Counted from the first letter of the stretch, positions 37,645 to 48,144 are shown. The stretch is DNA of 64,000 bases from Actinobacillus sp. (GCA_020026155.1 JAHHQX010000007.1:1-64000), one strand, 5' to 3'. The notes: generated by a model not told the origin, from the sequence alone. Numbers and translations: made by a program.

Positions 37645-38697
37645 ATGAATATCTTAGTTATTGGTCCATCTTGGGTTGGGGATATGGTGATGTCCCAAAG
37701 CCTTTATAAAACATTAAAAATACAACATCCGAATTGCGAAATTGATGTACTTGCTCCTAATTGGTGCAAACCACTCCTAGAAAGAATGCCAGAAGTCCGC
37801 AAAGCAATTACGATGCCGATTGGACATAAAGCACTCGAAATCAAAACCCGTTATCAAATAGGTAAAGCATTGCGAAATCAATACGATATGGCAATTATTT
37901 TGCCTAATTCTTTTAAATCAGCATTTATCCCACTTTTTGCTAAAATTCCATTGCGCCGTGGCTGGAAAGGGGAAAGTCGTTATTTTATTTTAAATGATCT
38001 ACGCCCCAATAAGAAAGATTATCCTATGATGGTACAGCGTTATGTTGCGCTTGGATATGATAAAAATCACATTCCTTCTGCCAATGATCTGCGCATTGAA
38101 AATCCGACCCTCTCCTACTCGGAACAGGAGATTCTGCTCACTAAGCAGCACTTTAGCGAACAATTAAAGCATGAAGGTGACCGCCACGTTATCGGCTTCT
38201 GTCCAGGCGCAGAATTTGGCCCCGCAAAACGTTGGCCACATTACCATTATGCCAACTTAGCTAAACTTCTTATTGAAAAGGGATTTGCAGTTCGTATTTT
38301 TGGCTCACCAAAAGATCACGCAGTGGGTGAAGAAATTATTCAATCCTTACCGAAAGAAGCGCAACCGTTTTGTTGTAATTTAGCGGGAGCAACTACACTA
38401 AATCAAGCAGTAGACTTAATTGCAGATTGCCAAGCCATAGTAAGTAATGATAGTGGGCTGATGCATATTGCTGCAGCAGTTAATCGTCCCCTCGTTGCCC
38501 TTTATGGACCAACCAGCCCGACTTATACGCCACCTTTATCAGATAAAGCGATCATTATTCGTTTAATTGAAGGCGGCTTAATTAAAATTCGTAAAGGAAC
38601 AGATAGCAGCGAAGGATATCATCAAAGTTTAATTGATATCCAACCAGAAATGGTATGGGCAAGTTTATCCCCCCTACTATTAAAAAAAGACTGTTAG
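37645..38697 (+). CDS. waaF: ADP-heptose--LPS heptosyltransferase II
   Basis: Adds the second heptose to the LPS/LOS inner core. It has 350 residues (E. coli 348) of the GT9 family: MNILVIGPSWVGDMVMSQSLY at the start, CPGAEFGPAKRWP mid-protein, and SNDSGLMHIAAAVNRPLVALYGPTSP for ADP-heptose binding. It is transcribed alone and converges on gshAB across a shared terminator. An inner-core LOS enzyme fits Pasteurellaceae. Confidence 0.96.
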   Translation: MNILVIGPSWVGDMVMSQSLYKTLKIQHPNCEIDVLAPNWCKPLLERMPEVRKAITMPIGHKALEIKTRYQIGKALRNQYDMAIILPNSFKSAFIPLFAKIPLRRGWKGESRYFILNDLRPNKKDYPMMVQRYVALGYDKNHIPSANDLRIENPTLSYSEQEILLTKQHFSEQLKHEGDRHVIGFCPGAEFGPAKRWPHYHYANLAKLLIEKGFAVRIFGSPKDHAVGEEIIQSLPKEAQPFCCNLAGATTLNQAVDLIADCQAIVSNDSGLMHIAAAVNRPLVALYGPTSPTYTPPLSDKAIIIRLIEGGLIKIRKGTDSSEGYHQSLIDIQPEMVWASLSPLLLKKDC

Positions 38698-38701
38698 CTA
38701 A

Positions 38702-38730
38702 AAAAACCGCAATCTTCATTGCGGTTTTTC
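38702..38730. terminator. Bidirectional terminator between waaF and gshAB
   Basis: AAAAACCGCAAT and ATTGCGGTTTTT pair perfectly around CTTC, with A and T runs in both directions. Confidence 0.94.
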
Positions 38731-38738
38731 TTTTAGGG

Positions 38739-41012
38739 TTATGCCACTTCTGGGAACAGCATTTTCAATACATCTCGAGTAACACGTCGCGACTTCCCAT
38801 GATGCGGGAAAATATGAATCATCATGGCTGGATTAAAGTTTGCCTCAATCACGCCCCATGAATGAATACTGTCTGTTGCAGGTTTTGTATAATCAGGGAT
38901 AATTAAATCCACGCCACAAACTGCCGCGCCTAATGCTTTGGTAATTCCGACTGCAATTTCTTTATAACTTGAATGCATTTTATCGGTCATATCAATACTG
39001 TCGCCACCAGAACTGATATTGGAATTAACTCGAAGCTGTACTATTTCACCTTTCGCTGGAATGCTATCTGGCGTTAACCCTTGTGCTTTTAATTGTAATA
39101 ATTCAATATCACCTAACGTAATTTTCTTTAATGGCGTACGTTTTGCATCACCGCGTAGCGGATGATCATTTTTAATTTCAATTAATTGTCGAATCGTTTT
39201 CTTACCATCGCCTTCCACATTAGCCGGAACACGCAATAAGACAGCTAAAGTATTGTCACCAATCACGAAGAATCGATATTCAGTTCCACTGAGATAATTT
39301 TCTACCATTACGGATTTATCTTCTCTAAACGCGATATCAATGGCTTTCGCAAAATCTTCTTTATCTTTTACACCATCTTGGAAAATACTAATTCCCAAAC
39401 CGAAATTCGTTGATTTTGGTTTAATTACCATTGGCTTATCAACAAATAGCGGAAAACTTGCTTTCGCCACTTCGGAATTTGTAAATTCCACACTGTCAGG
39501 AACATTGTAACCTGCTGTTTTTAAAACTTTCTTGGTTACAACCTTATTTTCCATAATGAGTGGGGCGATATAGCTATCTTTTCCTGTCATATTGCCATTT
39601 TTTACATATTCAATATGATCTGCAAATTGTAATTTTAAGAAATTATCTTGCTCATCTAGAATCTCGACATTTACCCCTTTAACAATCGCATCAAACATTA
39701 AAGTTTGTGTAGAAAGTTCCATATCCGCAAAAGCTTCTAAGCAATAAAAATGTTCCATCGCTTGCGCCTTATATTTTAGGGCTAGCTCAGTGCCTAGTTT
39801 TTCGTAGCTTCCTACTTTTTCAATAGCTTTTACGACTCTTGCACAGAGTGTTTGGCTTGGATCATTAAACTGTTCACGTTTCGATTGTGCATAATTTTTT
39901 ACGGAAATCGGGACGTGTAAACTCTCTAACATGGTTAACAGTTTATCCATCATCTCTAGCCCCTCCGCTTTAAATTTTGTTTCTTTTAGCGGATCTTCTA
40001 ACGCAACTTCTGCAAGGCGATCTTTCCCAAGTTGAACGTTCTCTTGTGAACCCTCTTCGTCCAACCAAAGCATTAACAGAATGAAGTAATGAATAAAGTT
40101 CGCATCCTCCTCACTCATTCCATAAGCTTCAAATGGATTAAGATCGAATAATCTAAATTCAATATATTGAATTCCCGTCGTCAATAAATCACGTGCTTTA
40201 TTAGCGCCACGTAGACGAGCATTAGAATAAAATTCTTTTTCTGCCTGTAATTTTCCAATGCTTACCCAATGCTCTAGCGTTTCGACATAATCTTGCAAGC
40301 TATCAAAAGACACCACGACTTCAGGAGCATTTACATATCCATAACGACTGGTACGTAAACTACGTACATACTGTCCTGGCATTAAAGGAGATCCCTCACG
40401 AAAGTAAGAAGCATCTACAGTTGGAGTGGCTGCGAGTAAATAGACCAATATCCATTGATAACGTAAAAAATTACGTGTCATTTTGAGATAAAGTGCATTT
40501 TGAAAATCGACGAGGTTTTCCTTTTTATCGGAAATTTTATGAAGTTGTTTGATAAATTCTGGTGAGATTTGAAAATTATAGTGTATGCCGCTGACCATTT
40601 GTTTTTTCTTACCATAAATATCAACAAGATGTTCACGATAGGCTACATCAGCAGGATTATCTAATTTAGCGACTTGAATTTGGCTCTCATCTGGTAAGAG
40701 CGGTGGCATACTAAATGGGAAAATATATTCATCTTCAGGTAAAGTGCGCAATACAATCTGATGAATCGCGGAAAGCCAGCGCATAGTATCATGGACCGTT
40801 TTATTTGGAGGCGTGATAAGCTCTAACTGGCTTTCTGCAAAATCCGTTTGGATATAGGGGTGAAACCGACGATTACCAAAAATATGTGGATGAGATGTTG
40901 TTGCCAATTCACCATTTTGCCATATTCGGGCACTTTCTTTTTCAAGTCCATAAGATCCTTGTTGGAAAAGCAATTCTAATTGGTGTTGCTTAATGGCTGA
41001 CTGAATATTCAT
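38739..41012 (-). CDS. gshAB: Bifunctional glutamate-cysteine ligase/glutathione synthetase
   Basis: Single 757-residue protein that makes glutathione in two steps. The N-terminal part (about 1-510) is a GshA-type ligase, with GSYGLEKESARI at the start and IQYIEFRLFDLNPFE mid-way. The C-terminal part (about 510-757) is an ATP-grasp domain with KPKSTNFGLGISIF and GVIEANFNPAMMIH. This fused form (GshF) is known from Pasteurella and streptococci. It starts only 26 bases after the fdx stop on the same strand with a GAGGGGAG site and no terminator between, so it may be the last gene of the isc operon. Confidence 0.95.
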   Translation of the reverse strand: MNIQSAIKQHQLELLFQQGSYGLEKESARIWQNGELATTSHPHIFGNRRFHPYIQTDFAESQLELITPPNKTVHDTMRWLSAIHQIVLRTLPEDEYIFPFSMPPLLPDESQIQVAKLDNPADVAYREHLVDIYGKKKQMVSGIHYNFQISPEFIKQLHKISDKKENLVDFQNALYLKMTRNFLRYQWILVYLLAATPTVDASYFREGSPLMPGQYVRSLRTSRYGYVNAPEVVVSFDSLQDYVETLEHWVSIGKLQAEKEFYSNARLRGANKARDLLTTGIQYIEFRLFDLNPFEAYGMSEEDANFIHYFILLMLWLDEEGSQENVQLGKDRLAEVALEDPLKETKFKAEGLEMMDKLLTMLESLHVPISVKNYAQSKREQFNDPSQTLCARVVKAIEKVGSYEKLGTELALKYKAQAMEHFYCLEAFADMELSTQTLMFDAIVKGVNVEILDEQDNFLKLQFADHIEYVKNGNMTGKDSYIAPLIMENKVVTKKVLKTAGYNVPDSVEFTNSEVAKASFPLFVDKPMVIKPKSTNFGLGISIFQDGVKDKEDFAKAIDIAFREDKSVMVENYLSGTEYRFFVIGDNTLAVLLRVPANVEGDGKKTIRQLIEIKNDHPLRGDAKRTPLKKITLGDIELLQLKAQGLTPDSIPAKGEIVQLRVNSNISSGGDSIDMTDKMHSSYKEIAVGITKALGAAVCGVDLIIPDYTKPATDSIHSWGVIEANFNPAMMIHIFPHHGKSRRVTRDVLKMLFPEVA

Positions 41013-41038
41013 CGGTATTCTCCCCTCAGTGGATTATC

Positions 41039-41377
41039 TTATAATTCTTCCTTGGCGTGATTTAACGTATACTTTGGAATTTCAATGGTTAAATTTTCTT
41101 TCCCAACACGGCATTGGCAGCTTAATCGACTGTTCATCGTAACACCCCATGCTTTGTCTAACATATCGTCTTCTTGTTCACTGCTTTCATTTAAGCTATC
41201 AAAACCTTCTTCTACAATAACATGGCAAGTCGTGCAAGCACCTACCCCGCCACAAGCATGATCAATATCTACACCTGCTTCTAATGCACTCTCCAATAAA
41301 TTTGCACCTTCGGGTACTTCAACTTCCATCCCTTCAGGACAAATATCTTCGTGCGGTAAAAAAATAACTTTTGGCAT
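41039..41377 (-). CDS. fdx: [2Fe-2S] ferredoxin, ISC type
   Basis: 112-residue adrenodoxin-type ferredoxin that supplies electrons for Fe-S cluster assembly. The cluster cysteines are in HACGGVGACTTCHV (CxxxxxCxxC) and the later LSCQCRVG. It is the last isc gene proper. The small gene iscX, which follows fdx in H. influenzae and E. coli, is absent: only 26 bases separate fdx from gshAB. Confidence 0.97.
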   Translation of the reverse strand: MPKVIFLPHEDICPEGMEVEVPEGANLLESALEAGVDIDHACGGVGACTTCHVIVEEGFDSLNESSEQEDDMLDKAWGVTMNSRLSCQCRVGKENLTIEIPKYTLNHAKEEL

Positions 41378-41389
41378 AATTTTTCCCTC

Positions 41390-43243
41390 TTATTCCTCTA
41401 AATTATCAACGCTTTGTCCTGTCAAAACAGCTCGGACAGACTGATCCATACGTTTTGCGGCAAAATGTTGTGTCGCTTTATCTAACGCTTGGATACCTTC
41501 TTTAAGTTCAAGCATTGTGCCAACTGGCAATAAATCTTCTAAAACTTTCATCGCGTGCGCAATTTGAGCAAGCTCTGTTTCATCCAGTAGTTTTGCATCC
41601 TGTTTAAGAGCCGCGTTGACAGTTTCTAACGCACGTTTAGCTTCTACGCGTTGTTCAGCTAACTGACGTGCTTCAATGTCTTCTTTGGCGTGTTCTAACG
41701 AGCTTTTTAGCATTTGTGCAATTTCTTCATCCGTCAAACCATAAGAAGGTTTAACTTGAATACTTGATTGAACACCTGTCGATTTTTCCATAGCGGTAAC
41801 ACTAAGCAGACCATCGGCATCAACTTGATAAGTCACACGAATTTGGGCAGCCCCTGCCACCATTGGTGGAATACCTTTTAAGCTAAAACGCGCAAGTGAG
41901 CGACAATCTTCAACCAATTCACGTTCACCTTGAACAACATGGACGCTCATACCAGTTTGTCCATCTTTAAATGTCGTAAAATCTTGTGCGCGTGCAACTG
42001 GAATTGTGGTATTACGTGGAATAATTTTTTCCACTAAGCCACCCATTGTTTCAATACCTAAGGATAAAGGAATCACGTCCAGTAATAACATTTCACTATC
42101 TGGCTTGTTCCCAGCTAAGATATCTGCTTGAATAGCCGCCCCTAACGCGACCACTTTATCTGGATCAATACTGGTTAACGGTTGGCGATTGAAAAATTCT
42201 CCCACTTGTGAGCGCACAAACGGTACACGAGTTGAACCACCTACCATGACAACATTTTTCACATCTTCAATCGTTAATTTTGCATCTTTTAATGCGCGGC
42301 GACACGCCAACAATGAGCGTTTTACCAGAGGTTCTATCAGACTATCAAAATCATGTCGTGAAATTTCACCCGTCCAGTTTCCGTAACCAAACGTTACCGT
42401 ATTTTGATCACTTAACGCGACTTTTAAGCTTGTAGCAAGCTCTAGTAATTCACGCTGTTCTTTTAAGTCTTTCGGTTGGTGATGCGATTTTTCTACAATC
42501 CAGTTTGCTAAGAGATGATCGAAATCGTCTCCGCCTAATGCAGTGTCACCACCTGTCGCCAAGACTTCAAAGATACCTTTGCTTAAACGTAAAATTGATA
42601 TATCGAATGTACCACCACCGAGATCGTAGACGGCAATAATCCCTTCTTCTTGGCTATCTAAGCCATACGCAATCGCAGCCGCTGTGGGCTCATTTAAAAG
42701 GCGTAAAACGTGTAATCCCGCTAATTTTGCCGCATCTTTTGTACTTTGACGTTGAGCATCATCAAAATAAGCCGGAACCGTAATGACCGCACCTGTTAAT
42801 TCCCCACCTAGACGAGCTTCACCAAGTGTTTTTAATTTTTTTAGAATTTCGGCAGAAACTTCAATAGGGGTTTTTGTACCTTGTGCAGTTTCCATCATCG
42901 GTAAACCATTTGCACTCGCAACAAACGCATAAGGAAGTTTTGGATAACGGTTTTGGATATCCTCTAAGCTACGCCCTATTAAACGTTTTGCTGAAATAAT
43001 GGTATTTTTAGGATCATGAGAAGCCAATTCAAGAGCTTCATATCCAATTGTTGTGGTTTCCGGTGCAAAATGTACCACGGAAGGCGTTAAAGGACGTTCT
43101 TGCTCGTCCAATAATATTTCTGGGCTACCGTTTCTTACCGTAGCCAATAAAGAATTCGTTGTACCAAGATCAATACCCACCGCTAATTTTTGTTCATGCG
43201 GTGCAGCCATTTGCCCTGGTTCGGCAATTTGTAGAAGTGCCAT
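41390..43243 (-). CDS. hscA: Fe-S cluster assembly Hsp70 chaperone
   Basis: Specialised Hsp70 that, with HscB, promotes cluster transfer from IscU by binding its LPPVK motif. It has 617 residues (E. coli 616). Nucleotide-binding motifs are [27 protein letters not shown] and [13 protein letters not shown], and a substrate-binding domain follows with [16 protein letters not shown]. It lies 37 bases after hscB and 12 bases before fdx. Confidence 0.98.
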   Translation of the reverse strand: MALLQIAEPGQMAAPHEQKLAVGIDLGTTNSLLATVRNGSPEILLDEQERPLTPSVVHFAPETTTIGYEALELASHDPKNTIISAKRLIGRSLEDIQNRYPKLPYAFVASANGLPMMETAQGTKTPIEVSAEILKKLKTLGEARLGGELTGAVITVPAYFDDAQRQSTKDAAKLAGLHVLRLLNEPTAAAIAYGLDSQEEGIIAVYDLGGGTFDISILRLSKGIFEVLATGGDTALGGDDFDHLLANWIVEKSHHQPKDLKEQRELLELATSLKVALSDQNTVTFGYGNWTGEISRHDFDSLIEPLVKRSLLACRRALKDAKLTIEDVKNVVMVGGSTRVPFVRSQVGEFFNRQPLTSIDPDKVVALGAAIQADILAGNKPDSEMLLLDVIPLSLGIETMGGLVEKIIPRNTTIPVARAQDFTTFKDGQTGMSVHVVQGERELVEDCRSLARFSLKGIPPMVAGAAQIRVTYQVDADGLLSVTAMEKSTGVQSSIQVKPSYGLTDEEIAQMLKSSLEHAKEDIEARQLAEQRVEAKRALETVNAALKQDAKLLDETELAQIAHAMKVLEDLLPVGTMLELKEGIQALDKATQHFAAKRMDQSVRAVLTGQSVDNLEE

Positions 43244-43280
43244 AAATAATCTCTATAACTTACTATTAATAAATGGAAAA

Positions 43281-43799
43281 TTAAAAATCAGAAAGCTTAT
43301 CGTCCACGCGTTCAATTTCTACAAATAATTTTTGGATGAATCGAAGACGATCAGTTTGTTGTTTAGCTTGAGTCCAATTTTTCTCATCTAGGGAACTTAC
43401 AAGACCAGTTAATACATCTTGTTTAACTTCATTAACCTGTTTCGTAATCGCATCTAATAAGTCAAGATCTTGCTTCTCTTCAATATCAGCGAGTTCCTCG
43501 CGCCATTGCATTTGTTGCATAAGAAATTCAAGATCGTGATTTGTTTCGGATGCGATTAAACTATCACCTGCATTTAATGCAATAATACATTCTGCACGCA
43601 ATACGGGATCCGTCAGTTGTTGCCATGCATCGTTAACTTGTGCTGACTTTTGAATAGCTAATCGTTGTTCTTGAGATGAACTTTGCGCAAAATTATCAGG
43701 ATGAAGTTGTTTTTGAAGCTGTAAGTAACGGCTCTTTAACAAGGTTTCGTCAATTTGATAATCCACTGGTAAATCAAAAAGAGTAAATGGGTTATTCAT
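43281..43799 (-). CDS. hscB: J-domain co-chaperone of Fe-S assembly
   Basis: Delivers IscU to HscA and stimulates its ATPase. It has 172 residues (E. coli 171). The J-domain includes the HPD motif in QLHPDNFAQ, and FTLFDLPVDYQID is the usual start. The C-terminal half forms the IscU-binding helical domain. Confidence 0.97.
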   Translation of the reverse strand: MNNPFTLFDLPVDYQIDETLLKSRYLQLQKQLHPDNFAQSSSQEQRLAIQKSAQVNDAWQQLTDPVLRAECIIALNAGDSLIASETNHDLEFLMQQMQWREELADIEEKQDLDLLDAITKQVNEVKQDVLTGLVSSLDEKNWTQAKQQTDRLRFIQKLFVEIERVDDKLSDF

Positions 43800-43836
43800 T
43801 GTCTTGCTCCTATCTGAATAATCTTACGCATTGTAT

Positions 43837-43860
43837 AAAATTTTTCGAATTTTGGGGCGT
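43837..43860 (-). repeat. CACGCCCC-type dispersed motif after iscA
   Basis: On the minus strand ACGCCCCAAAATTCG followed by AAAAATTTT lies four bases beyond the iscA stop, between iscA and hscB. The middle block differs slightly (AAAATT for AATTTT). Confidence 0.65.
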
Positions 43861-43864
43861 AAAA

Positions 43865-44188
43865 TTAAACATTAAAGCTTTCGCCACACCCGCATTCATC
43901 TTTAACATTCGGGTTGGTAAATTTAAAGCCTTCATTTAGCCCTTCTTTTACAAAGTCTAATTGTGTGCCATCTAAATAAACAAGACTTTTTTCATCGACA
44001 ATGACTTTCACACCATCTTGTTCAAAAACACGATCATCTGCATTAATTTCATCTACAAATTCAAGCACGTAAGCCATACCTGAACAACCAGATGTTTTGA
44101 TACCAAGACGCACACCTTCACCTTTACCGCGTTTTTCTAGGAAGGTTTTAACACGCTCTACTGCGCTTTGAGATAAGGTTACCGCCAT
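43865..44188 (-). CDS. iscA: Iron-sulfur cluster assembly protein IscA
   Basis: A-type carrier of 107 residues. The three cluster cysteines are in [10 protein letters not shown] and ECGCGESF at the C-terminus. It follows iscU by 73 bases containing a hairpin, and precedes hscB by 65. Confidence 0.97.
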   Translation of the reverse strand: MAVTLSQSAVERVKTFLEKRGKGEGVRLGIKTSGCSGMAYVLEFVDEINADDRVFEQDGVKVIVDEKSLVYLDGTQLDFVKEGLNEGFKFTNPNVKDECGCGESFNV

Positions 44189-44232
44189 ACGTTTCCCCGT
44201 CGTTTTATCGGTTTATTAAAATAAAAAGGAAA

Positions 44233-44251
44233 AGTGTGGCGTCCCCACACT
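44233..44251 (-). terminator. Hairpin between iscU and iscA
   Basis: AGTGTGG (44233-44239) pairs with CCACACT (44245-44251). On the minus strand it is followed by a T-rich stretch. It probably attenuates transcription or stabilises the upstream iscRSU message. Confidence 0.6.
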
Positions 44252-44261
44252 CTTCACCCTA

Positions 44262-44648
44262 TTATGCTTTTGCTTTTTTTGCTTTATAGTCCGCAACAGC
44301 TGCTTTAATTGCATCTTCAGCTAAGATAGAACAGTGAATTTTTACTGGTGGTAATTCAAGTTCTTCCGCAATATCACTATTTTTAATAGCCTGTGCTTCG
44401 TCTAATGATTTGCCTTTTACCCATTCTGTCACTAATGAGCTAGAGGCGATCGCAGATCCGCAACCATAAGTTTTAAATTTTGCATCTTCAATAATGCCTT
44501 CATCATTCACTTTAATTTGAAGTTGCATTACATCACCACATGCAGGTGCACCCACCATACCGCTTCCTACATTTTGATCTTTTTTGTCAAAAGAACCTAC
44601 GTTACGTGGATTCTCATAATGATCAATCACTTTATCACTATATGCCAT
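44262..44648 (-). CDS. iscU: Iron-sulfur cluster scaffold protein
   Basis: Scaffold on which IscS-derived sulfur and iron form the cluster. It has 128 residues (E. coli 128). The three ligand cysteines are in GAPACGDVM (Cys37), KTYGCGSAI (Cys63) and IHCSILAED (Cys106). The LPPVK motif recognised by HscA is present. Confidence 0.98.
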   Translation of the reverse strand: MAYSDKVIDHYENPRNVGSFDKKDQNVGSGMVGAPACGDVMQLQIKVNDEGIIEDAKFKTYGCGSAIASSSLVTEWVKGKSLDEAQAIKNSDIAEELELPPVKIHCSILAEDAIKAAVADYKAKKAKA

Positions 44649-44672
44649 TTTTCTTTCCTCTACTTTCCAAAA

Positions 44673-45887
44673 TTAATGAGCAGTCCACTCAATGGTATTT
44701 AAATCAATGCCTTCTTTATACATATCCCAGAGTGGAGATAATTCACGTAATTTTGCTACGGCATTTTTCACAAGGTTAATTGTATAATCAATTTCTTCTT
44801 CAGTGGTGAAGCGACCTACGGTAAAACGAATAGAACTATGTGCTAATTCATCGTTTAAGCCTAAAGCGCGTAGTACATATGATGGCTCAAGGCTTGCTGA
44901 TGTACATGCAGAACCTGAAGAAACAGCAATATCACGTAATGCCATCATTAAGCTTTCGCCTTCAACGTAGTTGAAACTGATGTTTAAGTTAGTATCAACA
45001 CGATGTTCCATTGAACCATTTACATAAGTTTCTTCGATATCTTTTAAACCATTGTATAAACGATCGCGAAGTGCTTTTAAGCGAGGCATTTCTGTCGCCA
45101 TTTCTTTATGGCAAATTTCGTAAGCTTCACCCATCCCCACAATTTGGTGAACTGGTAAGGTACCAGAACGCATACCACGTTCATGACCACCACCATGGAT
45201 AATCGCTTCTAAACGCACACGTGGTTTACGGCGTACATAAAGTGCTCCAATCCCTTTTGGTCCATAAAGTTTATGGCTAGACATAGACATTAAGTCAACT
45301 TTTAATTTTTTCAAATCAATGTCTACTTTACCCACTGATTGCGTCGCATCTACATGGAAAATAATGTTACGTGCACGGCACATTTCACCAATTTTTTCAA
45401 TATCTTGAATTACACCAATTTCATTGTTTACATGCATAATAGACACGAGGATAGTGTCATCACGCATAGCAGCTTCAAGCTCTGCCAAGTCAACTAGACC
45501 ATCGGCTTTTGGAGCCAAATAAGTCACTTCAAAACCTTCACGTTCAAGCTGGCGACATGTATCTAATACCGCTTTGTGTTCTGTTTTGCAGGTAATAATA
45601 TGTTTACCTTTCGTTTTGTAGAAATGTGCAGCGCCTTTAATCGCCAAGTTGTCTGATTCTGTTGCACCAGAAGTAAAAACGATTTCTCGACTGTCCGCAC
45701 CGATGAGATCAGCAATCTGGTTACGTGCTACATCCACTGCTTCTTCTGCTTGCCAACCAAAACGGTGGGAACGACTTGCAGGGTTACCGAAAGTCCCCTC
45801 TTTAGTCATAAACTTCATCATTTTTTCTGCTACACGTTGATCCACTGGACAAGTGGCCGCATAGTCTAGATAAATAGGTAATTCCAT
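44673..45887 (-). CDS. iscS: Cysteine desulfurase
   Basis: PLP enzyme that supplies persulfide sulfur for Fe-S clusters, thiamine and tRNA thiolation; it is also the donor for TusA (encoded at 63476). The start [16 protein letters not shown] (ATG 45885-45887) gives 404 residues, identical in length to E. coli IscS; an upstream in-frame GTG is rejected. The PLP lysine is in [10 protein letters not shown] and the mobile-loop cysteine in [16 protein letters not shown]. Confidence 0.98.
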   Translation of the reverse strand: MELPIYLDYAATCPVDQRVAEKMMKFMTKEGTFGNPASRSHRFGWQAEEAVDVARNQIADLIGADSREIVFTSGATESDNLAIKGAAHFYKTKGKHIITCKTEHKAVLDTCRQLEREGFEVTYLAPKADGLVDLAELEAAMRDDTILVSIMHVNNEIGVIQDIEKIGEMCRARNIIFHVDATQSVGKVDIDLKKLKVDLMSMSSHKLYGPKGIGALYVRRKPRVRLEAIIHGGGHERGMRSGTLPVHQIVGMGEAYEICHKEMATEMPRLKALRDRLYNGLKDIEETYVNGSMEHRVDTNLNISFNYVEGESLMMALRDIAVSSGSACTSASLEPSYVLRALGLNDELAHSSIRFTVGRFTTEEEIDYTINLVKNAVAKLRELSPLWDMYKEGIDLNTIEWTAH

Positions 45888-45917
45888 TCTTTTTCTCACT
45901 CTAAATTATGTAATATT

Positions 45918-46349
45918 TTATTTTTCTTTGCGTTGTCGCTGTTTTTGAGTATGTTGTTTGACGAGGCTTGCTAGCGTAATGTCATATAAAAACTCTTCGA
46001 TTCTGCCACTCAATTCTTCCCAGAGTGCATGAGTTAAACATTGAATACCGCCTTTACAATTACCATGTCCCAAACATTTTGTTGCCTGAATATTTTCATT
46101 AACTGCATTAATAATCATGCCAACGGAAATTTCTTCTGGTGGTAAATTTAACTTATAACCACCACCTGGTCCGCGTACACTTGTCACGATCCCGTGTTTG
46201 CGTAATTTAGAAAACAACTGTTCTAAGTAGGAAAGAGAGATTTGTTGTCTTTCTGAAATCTCAGCCAAACTTACTGCTTGCTGTTGATTATGTAGTGCAA
46301 TATCTAAAGTCGCGGTTACGGCATAGCGACCTTTGGATGTTAATTTCAT
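45918..46349 (-). CDS. iscR: Fe-S cluster regulator IscR
   Basis: Rrf2-family transcription factor that senses Fe-S cluster status and represses its own operon when holding a [2Fe-2S] cluster. It has 143 residues (E. coli 162). A winged-helix start [20 protein letters not shown] is followed by the cluster ligands in [13 protein letters not shown] and a C-terminal basic tail. It heads iscRSUA-hscBA-fdx. Confidence 0.97.
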   Translation of the reverse strand: MKLTSKGRYAVTATLDIALHNQQQAVSLAEISERQQISLSYLEQLFSKLRKHGIVTSVRGPGGGYKLNLPPEEISVGMIINAVNENIQATKCLGHGNCKGGIQCLTHALWEELSGRIEEFLYDITLASLVKQHTQKQRQRKEK

Positions 46350-46394
46350 TCTAAAAATCCTTTGTTATCTTTTTGCCGAATTTACTGCTTATAT

Positions 46395-46428
46395 ATGATA
46401 CATTCCTGACTAAAATAGTCAACTTTAT
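46395..46428 (-). promoter_or_regulatory. isc operon promoter with type 1 IscR site
   Basis: On the minus strand, TTGACT (plus 46417-46422) and TATCAT (plus 46395-46400) form a promoter with a 16-base spacer. The GTTGACT...AGTCAGG dyad (46402-46428) matches the type 1 IscR operator (GACT-N6-AGTC core) and covers the -35 box, so holo-IscR would repress. Confidence 0.88.
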
Positions 46429-46429
46429 C

Positions 46430-47167
46430 CTAATCCTTTAAATTCTTCTGAACAATACTCAACATTCCACAGAGTAAATTAAGTTCCGTCTTATCTAAAT
46501 CAGCACGTTGATATAAATGTTGTAATTTTTGCATTACACCATCATTCTTAATGAACCCTAACTCACGATACAAAGCTTCTGTTTGTTGAAAGAAATAAGC
46601 TAGATCAGCTGCCTTCGGATAAATGCGAGCCTCTTTATCACCTTTTTCCTGTAACTGATAATGACCTGTCTGATTCAGCCACGCTTGACGTAATTCATAA
46701 CAAGCCAGTTGAACAGCCATAGCTAAATTAAGCGAACCATATTCAGGATTTGTCGGCACATAAAGATGGTAACGACATTTCAAAAGCTCTTCATTTGTCA
46801 AACCTACACGTTCACGTCCAAAAACAATCGCTACTTTCGCATTGGGATGATGATGTAAATACGACATTACGACGTCACTGCACCCTTTGGGATCAATGAG
46901 CGTATTTTGTAAATGTCGTAAGCGTGCGCTAGTGCCAATCACGAGATCGCAATCGGCGATAGCTTCATCAAAACTAGGAAAAATCTTTACCTGTTTTAAT
47001 ACATCTTCTGCACCTGCTGAAAGGGCTATTGCCTGATCGTCAATCTCGCATTTTGGCGCGACTAATCTTACCTTCGTCAGTCCCATTGTTTTCATTGCAC
47101 GAGCACTGGAACCAATATTGCCACTATGCGATGTTTCTACTAAAACGATTCGTATTTGGTTTAACAT
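46430..47167 (-). CDS. trmJ: tRNA (cytidine/uridine-2'-O)-methyltransferase
   Basis: SPOUT-class enzyme methylating position 32 in several tRNAs. It has 245 residues (E. coli 246). Motifs: IRIVLVETSHSGNIGSSARAMKTMGL, VFGRERVGLTNEEL and NPEYGSLNLAMAVQL. It lies upstream of iscR in the same orientation, the conserved enteric linkage. Confidence 0.96.
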   Translation of the reverse strand: MLNQIRIVLVETSHSGNIGSSARAMKTMGLTKVRLVAPKCEIDDQAIALSAGAEDVLKQVKIFPSFDEAIADCDLVIGTSARLRHLQNTLIDPKGCSDVVMSYLHHHPNAKVAIVFGRERVGLTNEELLKCRYHLYVPTNPEYGSLNLAMAVQLACYELRQAWLNQTGHYQLQEKGDKEARIYPKAADLAYFFQQTEALYRELGFIKNDGVMQKLQHLYQRADLDKTELNLLCGMLSIVQKNLKD

Positions 47168-47352
47168 ATTTACTACCTAAGTTAGATAGTGGAATTCTAC
47201 CACAATATCCATAAAAAAAGGTCAAGATTTTATAATACTTTCTATAAAAATTAATCGGTTTTTCTCAACCATTTCCCTCGGATTTCTTATTCTTTTGTAA
47301 TTTCTTTTGCGTTATCATACGGATAGTTTTTAGCACAAAGAAGGAAAATAAA

Positions 47353-48042
47353 ATGACAATTAAAATCCATAACCCAAAAGAAATTGCTCAATTTATCGAT
47401 CACACTGCTTTAACTGCAGATAAAACTGAACAGGACATTATTAAACTTTGCGAGGAAGCAAAAGAGCACCATTTTTGGTCAGTCTGTATCAACTCTGGCT
47501 ATATTCCTCTCGCAAAAAAAGAACTTGCGGGTTCTGATGTAAAAATTTGTACTGTCGTTGGTTTCCCTCTTGGTGCAAACTTACCATCAGTAAAAGCATT
47601 TGAAGCTAAAGCAGCCATTGAAGCAGGCGCTGACGAAGTTGATATGGTAATTAATGTTGGTTTAATTAAATCTCATCAATGGGATGCAGTACGCGATGAT
47701 ATTCATACTGTTCTTGAAGCTTGCGGACGCAAAACTTTAAAAGTTATTTTGGAAACTTGTCTTCTCACTAAAGAAGAAATTGTTCACGCATGTGAAATTT
47801 GTAAAGGTCTTGGAGTAGGTTTCGTTAAAACATCAACAGGCTTTAATAAAGGTGGGGCGACCGTTGAAGATATCGCATTAATGCGCAAAACTGTTGGCGA
47901 AAATGTTGGCGTAAAAGCATCTGGCGGTATTCGTGATACTCAAACTGCAATGGCAATGATTGAAGCAGGTGCAAATCGTATTGGTGCTAGCGCAGGAATT
48001 GCTATTATTAGCGGTCAAATTGCGGAAGGCAACGGCTACTAA
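47353..48042 (+). CDS. deoC: Deoxyribose-phosphate aldolase
   Basis: Cleaves 2-deoxyribose-5-phosphate to glyceraldehyde-3-phosphate and acetaldehyde in nucleoside salvage. It has 229 residues, close to the Gram-positive-like short class (about 220). The Schiff-base lysine is in VKTSTGF, and VKASGGIRD and DHTALTAD are typical. It has its own AGGAAA site and ends at a long hairpin; two EIIB-fold genes follow on the same strand. Confidence 0.96.
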   Translation: MTIKIHNPKEIAQFIDHTALTADKTEQDIIKLCEEAKEHHFWSVCINSGYIPLAKKELAGSDVKICTVVGFPLGANLPSVKAFEAKAAIEAGADEVDMVINVGLIKSHQWDAVRDDIHTVLEACGRKTLKVILETCLLTKEEIVHACEICKGLGVGFVKTSTGFNKGGATVEDIALMRKTVGENVGVKASGGIRDTQTAMAMIEAGANRIGASAGIAIISGQIAEGNGY

Positions 48043-48048
48043 TCTTCT

Positions 48049-48099
48049 AATACCTCACATGGAATTGTGTATATTTTTCTTTCCCGTGTGAGGTATTTT
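48049..48099 (+). terminator. Long-loop hairpin after deoC
   Basis: AATACCTCACA (48049-48059) pairs with TGTGAGGTATT (48087-48097), followed by TT, with a 27-base loop. It is probably a terminator or attenuator. Confidence 0.7.
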
Positions 48100-48144
48100 C
48101 TGCTAAGATTCTAAGAACTTTTAGCCAATATCAAGAGGTTTTTT

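Noticed and set aside
37988..38009. ACGCCCCAATAAG in waaF as another copy of the dispersed motif
   Set aside because: Only the core matches; the RATTTTCG block and A/T tail are absent.
38848..38866. CACGCCCCATGAATG in gshAB as another copy of the dispersed motif
   Set aside because: The 8-base core is exact but nothing after it matches; this can occur by chance.
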